DNA of 64,000 bases from Streptomyces galbus. Its GTDB lineage: Bacteria > Actinomycetota > Actinomycetes > Streptomycetales > Streptomycetaceae. The translations under genes and the position numbers were made by a program. The stretch's first letter is position 1; every line of letters starts with the position of its first letter. The stretch lies in the NCBI RefSeq assembly GCF_005280195.1, contig NZ_SZPR01000014.1:62001-126000 (forward strand). Reading direction: 5' to 3'. This document shows, one piece after another, positions 1 through 8,322 of the stretch. The notes under the pieces are model-generated. The model saw nothing but the letters and a program-made list of their open reading frames with translations. It made no database searches and was not told where the DNA came from.

Positions 1-729
1 CAGCACGGTCAGCGGGGTGCGCAGCCGGTGCGACAGGTCGGCGGCCAGCTCCCGCTCGTTCGCGAGGAGCTGGACGACCTGGTCGGCCATCGAGTTGAAC
101 GCCACGGCCGCGCGCCGCAGTTCGGTCGGCCCCTCCTCGGGCACCCGCACCCCCAGCTGCCCCTCCCCCAGCTCGTGCGCGCCCTCGGCGAGCCGCTGTG
201 CGGGCTGCACCATGCGCACGCCCAGCCGGTCGGCGACCGCGACCGAGCCCACCACCAGCGCGGCACCGACGGCGGCGAGCACCGCCCAGGCCGTGCCGAC
301 GCCGTTGGTGACCTCGGACTCGGGCACGAACACCTCGATCACCACGGTCCCGGAGCCGAGTGCGACCGGCTGCAGCAGGGCGGAGCCGCCCGGCACCTCG
401 GCGGTGGAGGCGCGGCCCAGGCGGCGCACGGCGGCGACGTCCTGCTCGGCGGCGCGCCGCCGGCCCAGGTCGACGGCGGCCCGGCCGTCCCCGGCCGGCA
501 GGTGCACGGCGAGGTCGTCACCGGCGCCGGCGGAGGCGAGGACCCGCTCCAGCTCCTCGCGGTCGGTGGTGATGGACAGCGCGGGGACCAGGACGGCGGC
601 CTCCCGCTCGGCGTTGGAGAACGCGCGGTCGCGGGCCATCTCCCGCACCACCAGCCCGAGCGGCACCGCGAACGCCACCACGACCATGGCGGTGACCGCC
701 AGGCAGACCTTGACCAGCGCCCATCTCAT
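1..729 (-). CDS. Sensor histidine kinase, C-terminal part beyond window
   Basis: This is the N-terminal 243 codons of a membrane sensor kinase; the rest lies outside the window. It starts at ATG 729 with a hydrophobic segment at about residues 5-28, followed by an extracytoplasmic stretch. The visible part ends exactly on the phosphorylation motif (SHRLRTPLTVL), so the phosphoacceptor His is present and the ATPase domain is cut off. The start codon overlaps the stop of the upstream response regulator gene (ATGA), so the two are one operon and the cognate partner is clear. The signal sensed cannot be told from the sequence. Confidence 0.9.
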   Translation of the reverse strand, partial: MRWALVKVCLAVTAMVVVAFAVPLGLVVREMARDRAFSNAEREAAVLVPALSITTDREELERVLASAGAGDDLAVHLPAGDGRAAVDLGRRRAAEQDVAAVRRLGRASTAEVPGGSALLQPVALGSGTVVIEVFVPESEVTNGVGTAWAVLAAVGAALVVGSVAVADRLGVRMVQPAQRLAEGAHELGEGQLGVRVPEEGPTELRRAAVAFNSMADQVVQLLANERELAADLSHRLRTPLTVL

Positions 730-1445
730 CGCGCCTGCTCCAGGCCCCGGGAGCCCTCACCGGGCGGTTCCAGCTTCACGCCCACCCCGCGCAGGGTGTG
801 CAGGTAGCGCGGGCGGGCGGCCGTCTCCCCCAGCTTCCGGCGCAGCCAGGACAGGTGGACGTCGATGGTCTGGTCGTCGCCGTAGGACTGCTGCCACACC
901 TCGGCCAGCAGTTCCCGGCGCGGGACCACCACGCCCGGGCGCCCGGCGAGGAAGGCGAGCAGGTCGAACTCCCGCCGGGTCAGGTCGAGTCGGACGCCGT
1001 CCAGCTCGGCCTGGCGGCGCAGCGGGTCCACCGTCAGGCCGCCGACGCGCAGCACCCCGGCCGTGGGGGCCTCACCGGCGCCGGAGCGGGCGCGCCGCAG
1101 CACGGCGGCCATCCGGGCGGCCAGGTGCTCCACGGAGAACGGCTTGGTGAGGTAGTCGTCCGCGCCGGCGTTCAACAGCCGCACGACCTCCGTCTCGTCG
1201 TCCCGGGCGGTGGCGACGATCACGGGCACGTCGGTGATCCCGCGCAGCATCTTCAGCGCCTCGGACCCGTCCAGGTCGGGCAGTCCGAGGTCCAGGATGA
1301 CCAGGTCGAAGGGGACGTGGGCGACCTCGCGCAGCGCCTCCAGTGCCGTGCCGACGCTGCGCACGGTGTGCGAGGCGTCGGTGAGGTGCCGGATCAGCGC
1401 CGAACGTACGAACTGGTCGTCCTCGACCACGAGCACACTTGCCAT
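726..1445 (-). CDS. OmpR-family response regulator
   Basis: A 239-residue DNA-binding response regulator. The receiver domain (about 1-120) has the acidic pair D9/D10, phosphoacceptor D52 in LVILDLGLPDLDG and K101 in YLTKPF. The C-terminal winged helix (about 135-225) carries the usual LTRREFDLLAFLAGRPG and YLHTLRGVGVKL signatures. It is translationally coupled to the histidine kinase and should be phosphorylated by it. A divergent gene for a secreted protein starts 88 bp away and is a natural candidate target, but that is inference. Confidence 0.93.
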   Translation of the reverse strand: MASVLVVEDDQFVRSALIRHLTDASHTVRSVGTALEALREVAHVPFDLVILDLGLPDLDGSEALKMLRGITDVPVIVATARDDETEVVRLLNAGADDYLTKPFSVEHLAARMAAVLRRARSGAGEAPTAGVLRVGGLTVDPLRRQAELDGVRLDLTRREFDLLAFLAGRPGVVVPRRELLAEVWQQSYGDDQTIDVHLSWLRRKLGETAARPRYLHTLRGVGVKLEPPGEGSRGLEQAR

Positions 1446-1533
1446 GCGCCGCACCGTACGCCATGCCGCACGACCCGGTCCGGACCTGTGGACAACTCGC
1501 CCGCTGTGCGAACTGTGGTGCTCCTGGGGCAGT

Positions 1534-2067
1534 ATGGCCGCGATGCGCAGAGGACTCGTACACGTACTCGCGTGGTCGCTCGCCACGGGCGCGGCGGTCA
1601 CGCTGTCGTGGTGGGGCGTCCACACCGTGATGGCCGGCACCGCCTACGACCCGCCCCGCGCGCTGCCGTTGACGGCGGCCGGGGCCGCGGCACGGGAGCC
1701 GGAGCCGCTGGTGCCGGCGACGTCCCGCCCGGCGCCCGCCCCGTCGCCCGACCCCTCGCCGAGCCGGTCCCCGAAGCCGTCGCCCACCCCGACCGCCTCG
1801 CGGACCCCGCTTCCGCCGTCGCCGTCCCCCTCCCCCAGCGCGTCCGGCCGGATCAAGAGCTACGACACCGACGGCGGCCGGGTGGTCTTCGACATCGGCG
1901 CGTCCTCCGCGACGCTCGTCTCCGCGACGCCCGGGGCCGGCTGGTCGATGCAGACCTGGACGACCGCGTCCTGGATCCGGGTGGAGTTCGCCTCGGGCGC
2001 GGACCGCGTGTCGGTGTTCTGCACCTGGCACGACGGGCCGCCGCACGTGGAGGTCGGCACCTACTGA
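1534..2067 (+). CDS. Secreted or membrane-anchored protein with Ser/Pro-rich linker
   Basis: A 177-residue protein of unknown function. It has an N-terminal hydrophobic segment (about 8-30), then a low-complexity linker rich in Pro, Ser and Lys/Arg (about 60-105), then a compact C-terminal domain of about 70 residues with one Cys (VSVFCTWHDGPPHVEV). The layout suggests a small globular domain held away from the membrane by a wall-spanning linker. ATG 1534 is preferred because GGGG lies about 5 nt upstream; ATG 1543 is an alternative. It is divergent from the two-component operon. No family was recognised. Confidence 0.75.
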   Translation: MAAMRRGLVHVLAWSLATGAAVTLSWWGVHTVMAGTAYDPPRALPLTAAGAAAREPEPLVPATSRPAPAPSPDPSPSRSPKPSPTPTASRTPLPPSPSPSPSASGRIKSYDTDGGRVVFDIGASSATLVSATPGAGWSMQTWTTASWIRVEFASGADRVSVFCTWHDGPPHVEVGTY

Positions 2068-2110
2068 CCGGCCCCGGACCGCCCGGTCCCGTGGGCCTCT
2101 CCGCCCCGGG

Positions 2111-2977
2111 TCAGCGGAAGACGGAGGGCGGCGGGACCGGCGAGGCGGTCGCCGAGGCGTCGCTCACGGGGGCCGCGCCGCCGCTGAAGTCGACCAGCGC
2201 CCGGCCGTGTTCGAGCCGCGCGGGCTGCGGGTCGGAGGCGGCCCTGCGGGTCAGCTCGGCCACCGGCAGCGGCCGGTCGGAGGCGACCAGCACCGCGTTG
2301 CCGAAGCGCTTGCCGCGCAGCACCGCCGGGTCGGCGACCAGGGCGAGTTCCGCGAACCGCGCGGCGGCGGTGGCGATCTGGCCGCGCAGGTGGGCCAGCG
2401 GCGGGCCGTCGGCGAGGTTGGCGGCGTAGACCCCACCGGGCGCCAGCGCGCGGCGCACCTCGTCGAGGAACTCCGTGGACGTGAGGTGGGCGGGGGTCCG
2501 GGCGCCCGCGAACACGTCGGCGATCACCAGGTCCGCCCAGCCGTCGGCCACCTTGGCCAGGCCCTCCCGGGCGTCGGCGGTCCGCACCCGGATCCGCGCG
2601 CCCGGGTCCCACGGCAGCTCCCGCCGGACCAGTGCGACCAGCGCGCCGTCCCGTTCGACGACCTGCTGGGTGGAGCGCGGGCGGGTGGCGGCCAGGTACC
2701 GGGCGAGGGTCAGGGCGCCGCCGCCGAGGTGGACGGCGCGCAGCGGCCTGCCGGGCGGCGCGGCCAGGTCGATCACGTGGCCGAGGCGCCGCTGGTACTC
2801 GAAGGACAGGTGGGCCGGGTCGTCGAGGTCGACGTGCGACTGCGGTGCGCCGTCCACCAACAGGGTCCAGGCGCGGGGGCGGTCCCGGTCCGGAACGAGC
2901 TGGGCGAGCCCGCCGCCGACGTCCTCGACGACCGCTTCGGCCCCGCCGCGCCGCCGGGGGTTCCTGGCCTTTCCCAT
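2111..2977 (-). CDS. Spermidine synthase-like methyltransferase-fold protein
   Basis: A 288-residue member of the SpeE-like Rossmann family. Visible features are the N-terminal QSHVDLDDPAHLSFEY region typical of spermidine synthases, the nucleotide-binding motif AVHLGGGALTLARY (about 81-94), an acidic residue ending the next strand (VVERD) and an IADVFAG motif. The family transfers aminopropyl groups or methyl groups; many actinobacterial single-domain members have no assigned substrate. The start is ATG 2977; the preceding in-frame codons are not needed by the family. Polyamine synthesis is possible but unproven because no speD or other polyamine gene is nearby. Confidence 0.82.
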   Translation of the reverse strand: MGKARNPRRRGGAEAVVEDVGGGLAQLVPDRDRPRAWTLLVDGAPQSHVDLDDPAHLSFEYQRRLGHVIDLAAPPGRPLRAVHLGGGALTLARYLAATRPRSTQQVVERDGALVALVRRELPWDPGARIRVRTADAREGLAKVADGWADLVIADVFAGARTPAHLTSTEFLDEVRRALAPGGVYAANLADGPPLAHLRGQIATAAARFAELALVADPAVLRGKRFGNAVLVASDRPLPVAELTRRAASDPQPARLEHGRALVDFSGGAAPVSDASATASPVPPPSVFR

Positions 2978-3048
2978 GGGGACAGTGTCCCAGGCGCCCG
3001 GACACGTGACCGTCCCGGGGAGACGGAGGCGGGGGCAGGGGGCGGGCC

Positions 3049-3498
3049 TCAGCGGCAGCTGTCGGCCGCCTCGATGAGCCGGGCCGCCTCGCCCAGTGCC
3101 CGGCGCAGGACGGCGGGGTCGGTCGCCAGGTCCGCCTCGCCGGGCGGCAGCAGCCAGTCGCAGCCCTCGGCGGGCGGTGCGGGCAGGGCGACGTCCTGTC
3201 CCATCAGGGCCGGCTCCTCCTCGTGCGGTCCCTGCGCGTCCGTCCCCTCCAGCCGCAGCCCGCGTCCGTCGGTCTCGGTGCAGGTGCTGCCCGGTACGTC
3301 CCACCCGGCCGCCGTGCCCGCCGGGACCACGAACACCAGCGTCCCGCCGCCCTCGATGTGCAGCACCGGCCCGACGCCGTCGCCCGGCGCGCGGCGCAGG
3401 ATGTCCACCGCCTCCAGGCCCTGCCGCGCCGGCACGCTCACCACGTCGCACGGCTCACACGGAACGTTGCTCTGGCTGGTCTCCACGCCGGCCTCCAC
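3049..3498 (-). CDS. Conserved protein, primase/polymerase N-domain-like
   Basis: About 149 residues from GTG 3498; a TTG at 3534 would add 12. It resembles the small actinobacterial proteins related to the N-terminal part of bifunctional primase/polymerase domains: a C-x2-C-DVVSVPA segment, a glycine-rich LVFVVPAGTA core and a C-terminal DWLLPPG motif. The same order of motifs occurs in the protein at 11901-12494, so I consider the two paralogous. The catalytic acidic triad of true prim-pols is not evident, so activity is doubtful. It is divergent from the HTH-TPR regulator at 3817. Confidence 0.6.
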   Translation of the reverse strand: MEAGVETSQSNVPCEPCDVVSVPARQGLEAVDILRRAPGDGVGPVLHIEGGGTLVFVVPAGTAAGWDVPGSTCTETDGRGLRLEGTDAQGPHEEEPALMGQDVALPAPPAEGCDWLLPPGEADLATDPAVLRRALGEAARLIEAADSCR

Positions 3499-3816
3499 GA
3501 CGGAACGGAACCCACTGCGGTCTGTGGGGTTCAACGCGCGAGTGCGTCAACGGCTACGGCGAAATTGCGCCGCAAAGGATGGCAGTTCATGGCAGATCGC
3601 GGAGGAGATATCCGGTTTGTGGCCAAACCGTGCGTGGCGGCCCGACCACAGACGGTACGTTCTAGCCCGCCGGAAACAGGGCGGGACCGTCGGGGCTCCA
3701 GGGAGTCGCGGGAGTCCCGGGAAGATCCAGGGAGTTGCTCGGACGGCCCCGGGAGGTCCGGACCGACTCGCCCGGTCCCCGGCATGGTTCGACGGTTCGC
3801 ACGAGAGGACCCGGCC
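3499..3816. other. Divergent intergenic region
   Basis: This 318-bp gap separates two divergent genes and must hold both promoters. It is less GC-rich near 3540-3640. It contains a short inverted repeat GGTTTG-TGGC-CAAACC at about 3611-3626, a direct repeat of ATGGCAG, and the near-palindrome listed separately. The ribosome site AGAGGA for the right-hand gene ends about 8 nt before its ATG. No confident -35/-10 pair was assigned. Confidence 0.5.
3557..3572. promoter_or_regulatory. Near-palindrome, candidate operator
   Basis: CGGCGAAATTGCGCCG has 5-bp arms (CGGCG/CGCCG) around an AATT centre with one mismatched pair. It lies between the divergent hypothetical gene and the HTH-TPR regulator, where autoregulation would be expected. 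The binding protein is unknown. Confidence 0.35.
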
Positions 3817-5244
3817 ATGGCGTCGTCATCGGTGCCCGCACCCCGGCCCCACCGGCCACCCCTGCCCAACGCCGCGTTCCGGCGGCTGCGCGGGCCGCGC
3901 TCGCCCGCCGAGTTCGCGGCGCTGGTCCGCCGGGCCGCGCGGGAGATCGGGGAGCGGGTGAGCTGCGACGCGCGCTACATCGGCCGGGTCGAGGCGGGCG
4001 AGATCCGCTGCCCCAACTACGCCTACGAGCGCGTGTTCCTGCACATGTTCCCCGGCCGCACGCTCACCGACCTGGGCTTCGCACCCCGCTCGTCCGTCCG
4101 CGGACGCGCGGCGCGCACCGCCGAGGACGTTCCGGGCACGGCTGAGACGGACGGGGCGTACGAGCCGTATGACCCGCAGGACCCGTACGACACGCACCAC
4201 AACGACGAGGAGAGCGACGTGCTGCGTCGCGCATTCATGACCGGCGGGGGCGCCACCGTGGCCGCCGCCTCGCTGGGGCCCCTCGGCCTCTGCCTCGACG
4301 CGTCGCCCGCGCGGCGCCCGCGCCGGGTGGGGGCCGGCCAGGTGAGCGCCCTGGAGGAGGCGGTCCGCAGGATCCGGCTGCTCGACGACCGGCACGGCGC
4401 CGACGGCCTCTACCGGCGCGCGGCCGCCCCGCTGCGCGCCGCCTACGCCCTGCTGGACGCGGGCGCGACCCGGCAGGCGACCGCCGACCGGCTGCACGCG
4501 GGAGCCGGTGAACTCGCCATCTCCGTGGGCTGGCTGGCGCACGACTCGGGCCGCTTCGACGACGCGCGCTCGCACTACGCGGAGGCGCTCGCCACCGCGC
4601 GCGTGACGGGCGACCCGGCGCTGGAGGCGCACGCGTTCTGCAACACGGCGTTCCTCGCGCGCGACGCCGGCCGCCCCCGCGAGGCGGTGCGGGCCGCGCA
4701 GGCCGCCCAGCGGGCCGCGCGGGGCCTCGGTTCGCCGCGGCTGATGTCGCTGCTCGCGCTGCGCGAGGCGGGCGGCTGGGCCGGACTCGCCGACCGCGCG
4801 GGCTGCGAGCGGGCCCTGGTGCGCGCCCAGACCCTGTACGGGCAGGGCCCCACGGACGACGACCCCGAGTGGATGAGCTTCTACGGCGAGGCGGAACTGG
4901 AGGGCCTGGAGGCGCAGTGCTGGTCCACCCTCGGGGACTGGCCGCGCGCGGCCCGGCACGCGCGGCGTGCGGCGCGGCTGCAGGACCCGCACTTCACCCG
5001 GAACATCGCGCTGTACACGGCCGAGCTCGCCGACGACCTCGCGCGCGGCGGCCGCCCCGACGAGGCGGCGGTGGCCGGGACGCGCGTCCTGGACCTGCTC
5101 GACCAGGTGCAGTCGTCGCGCATCCAGACGATGCTGGCGGGCACGGCCCGGGTGCTGCTGCCGCACCGGCGGGCGAGCGGCGTGGCCGACTTCCTGGACC
5201 GCCACGCGTCCCGGCCCCGGGCGGTGTCAGCCGGGACGGTGTGA
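3817..5244 (+). CDS. HTH-TPR transcriptional regulator
   Basis: A 475-residue regulator. The N-terminal region (about 20-85) is helix-turn-helix-like and contains VEAGEIRCPNYAYERVF, similar to Streptomyces regulators of aerial growth and antibiotic genes. The C-terminal half (about 190-460) is alpha-helical with tetratricopeptide-type repeats (SGRFDDARSHYAEALATARV and AGRPREAVRAAQAAQRAA). Between them is a curious RRAFM motif plus a hydrophobic stretch (about 145-165) that resembles an internal twin-arginine or signal segment. ATG 3817 is chosen because AGAGGA lies 8 nt upstream; ATG 3784 is less likely. Confidence 0.85.
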   Translation: MASSSVPAPRPHRPPLPNAAFRRLRGPRSPAEFAALVRRAAREIGERVSCDARYIGRVEAGEIRCPNYAYERVFLHMFPGRTLTDLGFAPRSSVRGRAARTAEDVPGTAETDGAYEPYDPQDPYDTHHNDEESDVLRRAFMTGGGATVAAASLGPLGLCLDASPARRPRRVGAGQVSALEEAVRRIRLLDDRHGADGLYRRAAAPLRAAYALLDAGATRQATADRLHAGAGELAISVGWLAHDSGRFDDARSHYAEALATARVTGDPALEAHAFCNTAFLARDAGRPREAVRAAQAAQRAARGLGSPRLMSLLALREAGGWAGLADRAGCERALVRAQTLYGQGPTDDDPEWMSFYGEAELEGLEAQCWSTLGDWPRAARHARRAARLQDPHFTRNIALYTAELADDLARGGRPDEAAVAGTRVLDLLDQVQSSRIQTMLAGTARVLLPHRRASGVADFLDRHASRPRAVSAGTV

Positions 5245-5264
5245 GCCGCCCGCTCCCGGGGCCC

Positions 5265-5861
5265 CTACGCGGCCAGGTGCCCCTGGTCGTTCCAGCTCTC
5301 GATGGCCGCTTCCCCGTACGCCCAGCCCAGGACGGACAGGGACGTCGGGTTGAGGCGGATGCGGGACGCGAAGTCCAGCGGCAGGCCCAGCCAGCGGGCG
5401 CCGATGGAGCGCAGGATGTGGCCGTGGGCGAAGACGAGGACGTCCCGGTCGGCCGAGCGGGCCCAGGCGACGACCTCGTCGGCGCGGGCCGTGACCTCGG
5501 CCAGGCTCTCGCCGCCGGGGACGCCGTCGCGCCAGATGAGCCAGCCGGGGCGGACCGCCTGTATCTCCGCCGGGGTCATGCCCTCGTACGTCCCGTAGTC
5601 CCACTCCATCAGCGTGTCCCAGACGGTGGCGCGGTCCCCGAAACCGGCGAGCTCGCACGTCTCCCGCGCGCGTGCCAGGGGACTCGTGCGGACCTCGACA
5701 CCGGGCAGGGAGTCGAACGGGGACCGGTGGAGCCGCTCGCCGAGCAGCTTGGCGCCGCGGCGGCCCTCCTCCAGCAGCGGCACGTCGGTCCTGCCGGTGT
5801 GCTTTCCGGACAACGACCACTCGGTCTGTCCGTGCCGGGCCAGCAGGATGCGCGGTGCCAT
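5265..5861 (-). CDS. Histidine phosphatase family protein
   Basis: A 198-residue phosphoglycerate-mutase-like phosphatase. The catalytic RHG triplet is at residues 9-11 (LARHGQTEW), the general acid region is [12 protein letters not shown], and the second catalytic His is in VFAHGHILR. The size and motifs fit the single-domain phosphatase branch rather than glycolytic mutase. The substrate is unknown. It converges on the regulator gene with only 20 bp between the stops. Confidence 0.9.
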   Translation of the reverse strand: MAPRILLARHGQTEWSLSGKHTGRTDVPLLEEGRRGAKLLGERLHRSPFDSLPGVEVRTSPLARARETCELAGFGDRATVWDTLMEWDYGTYEGMTPAEIQAVRPGWLIWRDGVPGGESLAEVTARADEVVAWARSADRDVLVFAHGHILRSIGARWLGLPLDFASRIRLNPTSLSVLGWAYGEAAIESWNDQGHLAA

Positions 5862-6215
5862 GGGGAGACCTTTCCGAGGGGTGCGGACGCGTGCGGACGG
5901 GTGCCGAGAAGTCCGGAAACGAACGTGCGGGGGGACGCGAGGGAGGACAGGAGGACATCGACGGGCGGGACCCCTCCATCATCGCGCACCCCGAGATGGG
6001 GCAACCCGGCGGGCGATCCCGGCGTCTTGTCGGCCGGGGCGCCCGGGACCGGGCGCGTACATACGCCGTAAAGTGACACGCCCGTGCCACAGCCGGTGGA
6101 CACCCGTGCCACGGCGGGGGAACGGCCGCGGCACGGCCGGCCGCACGACCGCGACCGGACCCACCGGACCTGACCGGACCGCCGTGCACAGACCACTGAA
6201 GGGGGAGGCGATCGG
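5862..6215. other. Divergent intergenic region, 354 bp
   Basis: The gap lies between the divergent histidine phosphatase and PAP2 genes. It holds a GGGGGAGG ribosome site ending a few bases before the PAP2 start and a TAAAGT hexamer near 6070 that could be a -10 element for the rightward gene. No convincing open frame, RNA gene or repeat was seen. Confidence 0.5.
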
Positions 6216-7169
6216 ATGCCCCACACCGAGACACCGGGCACCGAGGCGACCTCGCGGACCCGGCTGCGCTGGTGGACGGAGCTGCCGCTGATCGTGCTGG
6301 TGTACGCCTGCTACTCGGCGGGGCGGCTGCTCGCGCGCGGTGACGTGTCGTCGGCCGTGGACCACGGGCTGGCGATCCTGCGCGTCGAGAAGACGCTGCG
6401 CCTGAACGCCGAACACCCGCTCAACCGGCTGTTCACGCGCGAGGCGTGGCTCGGCGTCCCGGCGGACTTCTGGTACGCCTCGCTGCACTACCTGGTCACC
6501 CCGGTGCTGCTGGTCTGGCTGTTCCGCCGGCGCGCGGAGGTCTACTCGGCGGCTCGCACCTGGCTGATGACGTCGACGTTCATCGGTCTGATCGGCTTCA
6601 CGCTGCTGCCGACCTGCCCGCCCCGGCTGCTGTCGGCGGACCACGGCTTCGTGGACACGATGGCCCAGTACAGCTCGTACGGCTGGTGGGGCGGCGAGGC
6701 GAGCGCACCGCGCGGCCTGGGCGGCATGACCAACCAGTACGCGGCGATGCCCAGCCTGCACGTGGGCTGGGCCCTGTGGTGCGGCGTGATGCTGTGGCGC
6801 CACGGCGGGACGCGGACGGCGAAGGTGCTGGGCGTGGCCTACCCGCTGCTGACCACGGTCGTGGTGATGGGCACCGCGAACCACTACTTCCTCGACGCCG
6901 TCGCCGGCGCGGCCGCGATGGGCGTCGGGCTGCTGCTGACCCCGTTCGTGACGCGCGCTCTGGACCGGGCGCGCGGGTGGGTCGTCGCACGCGTGCCGGT
7001 GTTCTCGGCGAACTCCGAGGCAACACCCGCCACGATTGTCAGTGGAGGATGCCAGACTTCCCCGGGTGAGCGATTTCCACGGCAGCGCGAGTCACGGTTC
7101 GAACCGGGAACCGAGCCGGAGGCCTCTCCCAGCGACGCGGGGGACGGGGCTCCGGCAGCGGCTCGCTGA
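6216..7169 (+). CDS. PAP2 / inositol-phosphorylceramide-synthase-like membrane enzyme
   Basis: A 317-residue integral membrane protein with about six hydrophobic segments between residues 20 and 250. It carries the PAP2 lipid phosphatase motifs: PSLH at 179-182 and H223/D227 in ANHYFLD. The segment LPTCPPR is like the Aur1 branch, suggesting transfer of inositol phosphate or dephosphorylation of a lipid. The C-terminal 65 residues are polar and unlike the family, and they overlap the start of the downstream nuclease gene. Either this tail is real or an ancestral stop has been lost. Start ATG 6216 has a strong GGGGGAGG upstream. Confidence 0.85.
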   Translation: MPHTETPGTEATSRTRLRWWTELPLIVLVYACYSAGRLLARGDVSSAVDHGLAILRVEKTLRLNAEHPLNRLFTREAWLGVPADFWYASLHYLVTPVLLVWLFRRRAEVYSAARTWLMTSTFIGLIGFTLLPTCPPRLLSADHGFVDTMAQYSSYGWWGGEASAPRGLGGMTNQYAAMPSLHVGWALWCGVMLWRHGGTRTAKVLGVAYPLLTTVVVMGTANHYFLDAVAGAAAMGVGLLLTPFVTRALDRARGWVVARVPVFSANSEATPATIVSGGCQTSPGERFPRQRESRFEPGTEPEASPSDAGDGAPAAAR

Positions 7170-8322
7170 GCTGCGCGGTCCCGAGGTACCGGCCAAGGCG
7201 CTGGACGCCCGCGCCCTCGCGGCGCTCGCCGCGAACCCCGGGTGCCGGCGGCGTGCGATCCTCGACGGCGCCGGGGTGGACAAGGCGGTGCTGGCGGACC
7301 GGCTGGGCTCGCCCTCCGCGTTCGGCCAGTCCCAGTTCGCGCTGACCCGGGGCAACGCCTTCGAGGCCCGGGTGAAGGCCGACGGCGGGGCCGAGCTGCT
7401 GGGCCTGGTGCACCGCACCCTGGACCCGGCCGCCGAGCCGCCCGCCGGCGCGGCCACGCCCGACCTGACGGCGCCCGGCCCCGAGGGGCGCACGGCGCGC
7501 ACGGCGCTCGCGCTGCGCGAGGCCACGGAGGCGGCCGGCACCTGGACGCTGCTGGACCACCCGATGCTCGCGCTGGACGTCGCGGGCTCCCCGGCCTTCC
7601 TGGAGCCGGACGCGGTCGTGGTGCACCCCGACGGGAGCTGGACGGTCGTGGAGATCAAGTCCTTCCCGATGCTGGACGGTTCGGCGGACCCGGCGAAGGT
7701 CGGCGCGGCCGCCCGCCAGGCCGCGGTGTACGTGCTGGCGCTGGAGGAGGTCGCCGCGCGCCTGGAGGCCGCCCCGCGCGTGCGTGACCGCGTGCTGCTG
7801 GTGTGTCCCAAGGACTTCTCCAACCTGCCCACCGCGTCCGCCGTGGACATCCGCAAGCAGCGCGCGGTCACCCGCCGCCAGCTGACCCGCCTCACCCGCA
7901 TCGAGGACATCGCGGGCGCGCTGCCGGAGGGCGTGTGCTTCGCCCCGGACCTGCCCGCCGAGCGGCTGGCCGAGGCCGTCGCGTCGGTGCCGGCGACGTA
8001 CGCCCCCGAGTGCCTGGCCGCCTGCGAGCTGGCGTTCCACTGCCGTGAGCGCTCCCGCACGGCCGGCGCGGTGACCGCGCTGGGCCGCTCGGTCCGCGCG
8101 GAGCTGGGCGGCCTGACGACGGTCGAGGACGTGCTCGCCGCCGCGCGCGGCGAGGCGGGCGACCCGCGCGACCCGGCGGTCGCCGCGCTGCGCCGGGCCG
8201 CACGGCTGCGCGCCGAGGCACTGGCCGGCGCGGCGCTCCCGCCCGCCCGGGAGCCTGCGGACGGGCCCGCGGGGGCCGCCGGGACGCCGGGCACGGTGCG
8301 GGAGGCCGCGCCGTGTCGCTGA
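7066..8322 (+). CDS. RecB-family PD-(D/E)XK nuclease with predicted Fe-S cluster
   Basis: About 418 residues from GTG 7066 (TTG 7036 would add 10). Numbered from 7066, the nuclease core shows GNAFE at 96-100, D182 in EPDAVVV, E196-x-K198 in VVEIKSF and the RecB signature Q218-x3-Y222 (QAAVY). One Cys before the core (C60, NPGCRRR) and a C-x3-C-x5-C cluster after it (C316, C320, C326; ECLAACELAFHC) match the one-plus-three cysteine arrangement of the 4Fe-4S nucleases AddB, Cas4 and Dna2. The gene overlaps the next one by 10 bp and is the first of a coupled three-gene operon. Its start overlaps the PAP2 gene by about 104 bp and is uncertain. Single-strand DNA processing is inferred. Confidence 0.82.
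   Translation: MSDFHGSASHGSNREPSRRPLPATRGTGLRQRLAELRGPEVPAKALDARALAALAANPGCRRRAILDGAGVDKAVLADRLGSPSAFGQSQFALTRGNAFEARVKADGGAELLGLVHRTLDPAAEPPAGAATPDLTAPGPEGRTARTALALREATEAAGTWTLLDHPMLALDVAGSPAFLEPDAVVVHPDGSWTVVEIKSFPMLDGSADPAKVGAAARQAAVYVLALEEVAARLEAAPRVRDRVLLVCPKDFSNLPTASAVDIRKQRAVTRRQLTRLTRIEDIAGALPEGVCFAPDLPAERLAEAVASVPATYAPECLAACELAFHCRERSRTAGAVTALGRSVRAELGGLTTVEDVLAAARGEAGDPRDPAVAALRRAARLRAEALAGAALPPAREPADGPAGAAGTPGTVREAAPCR

Noticed and set aside
3611-3626. GGTTTG-TGGC-CAAACC hairpin as a terminator
   Set aside because: It lies between divergent genes, not after one; a regulatory role is possible but nothing supports termination.
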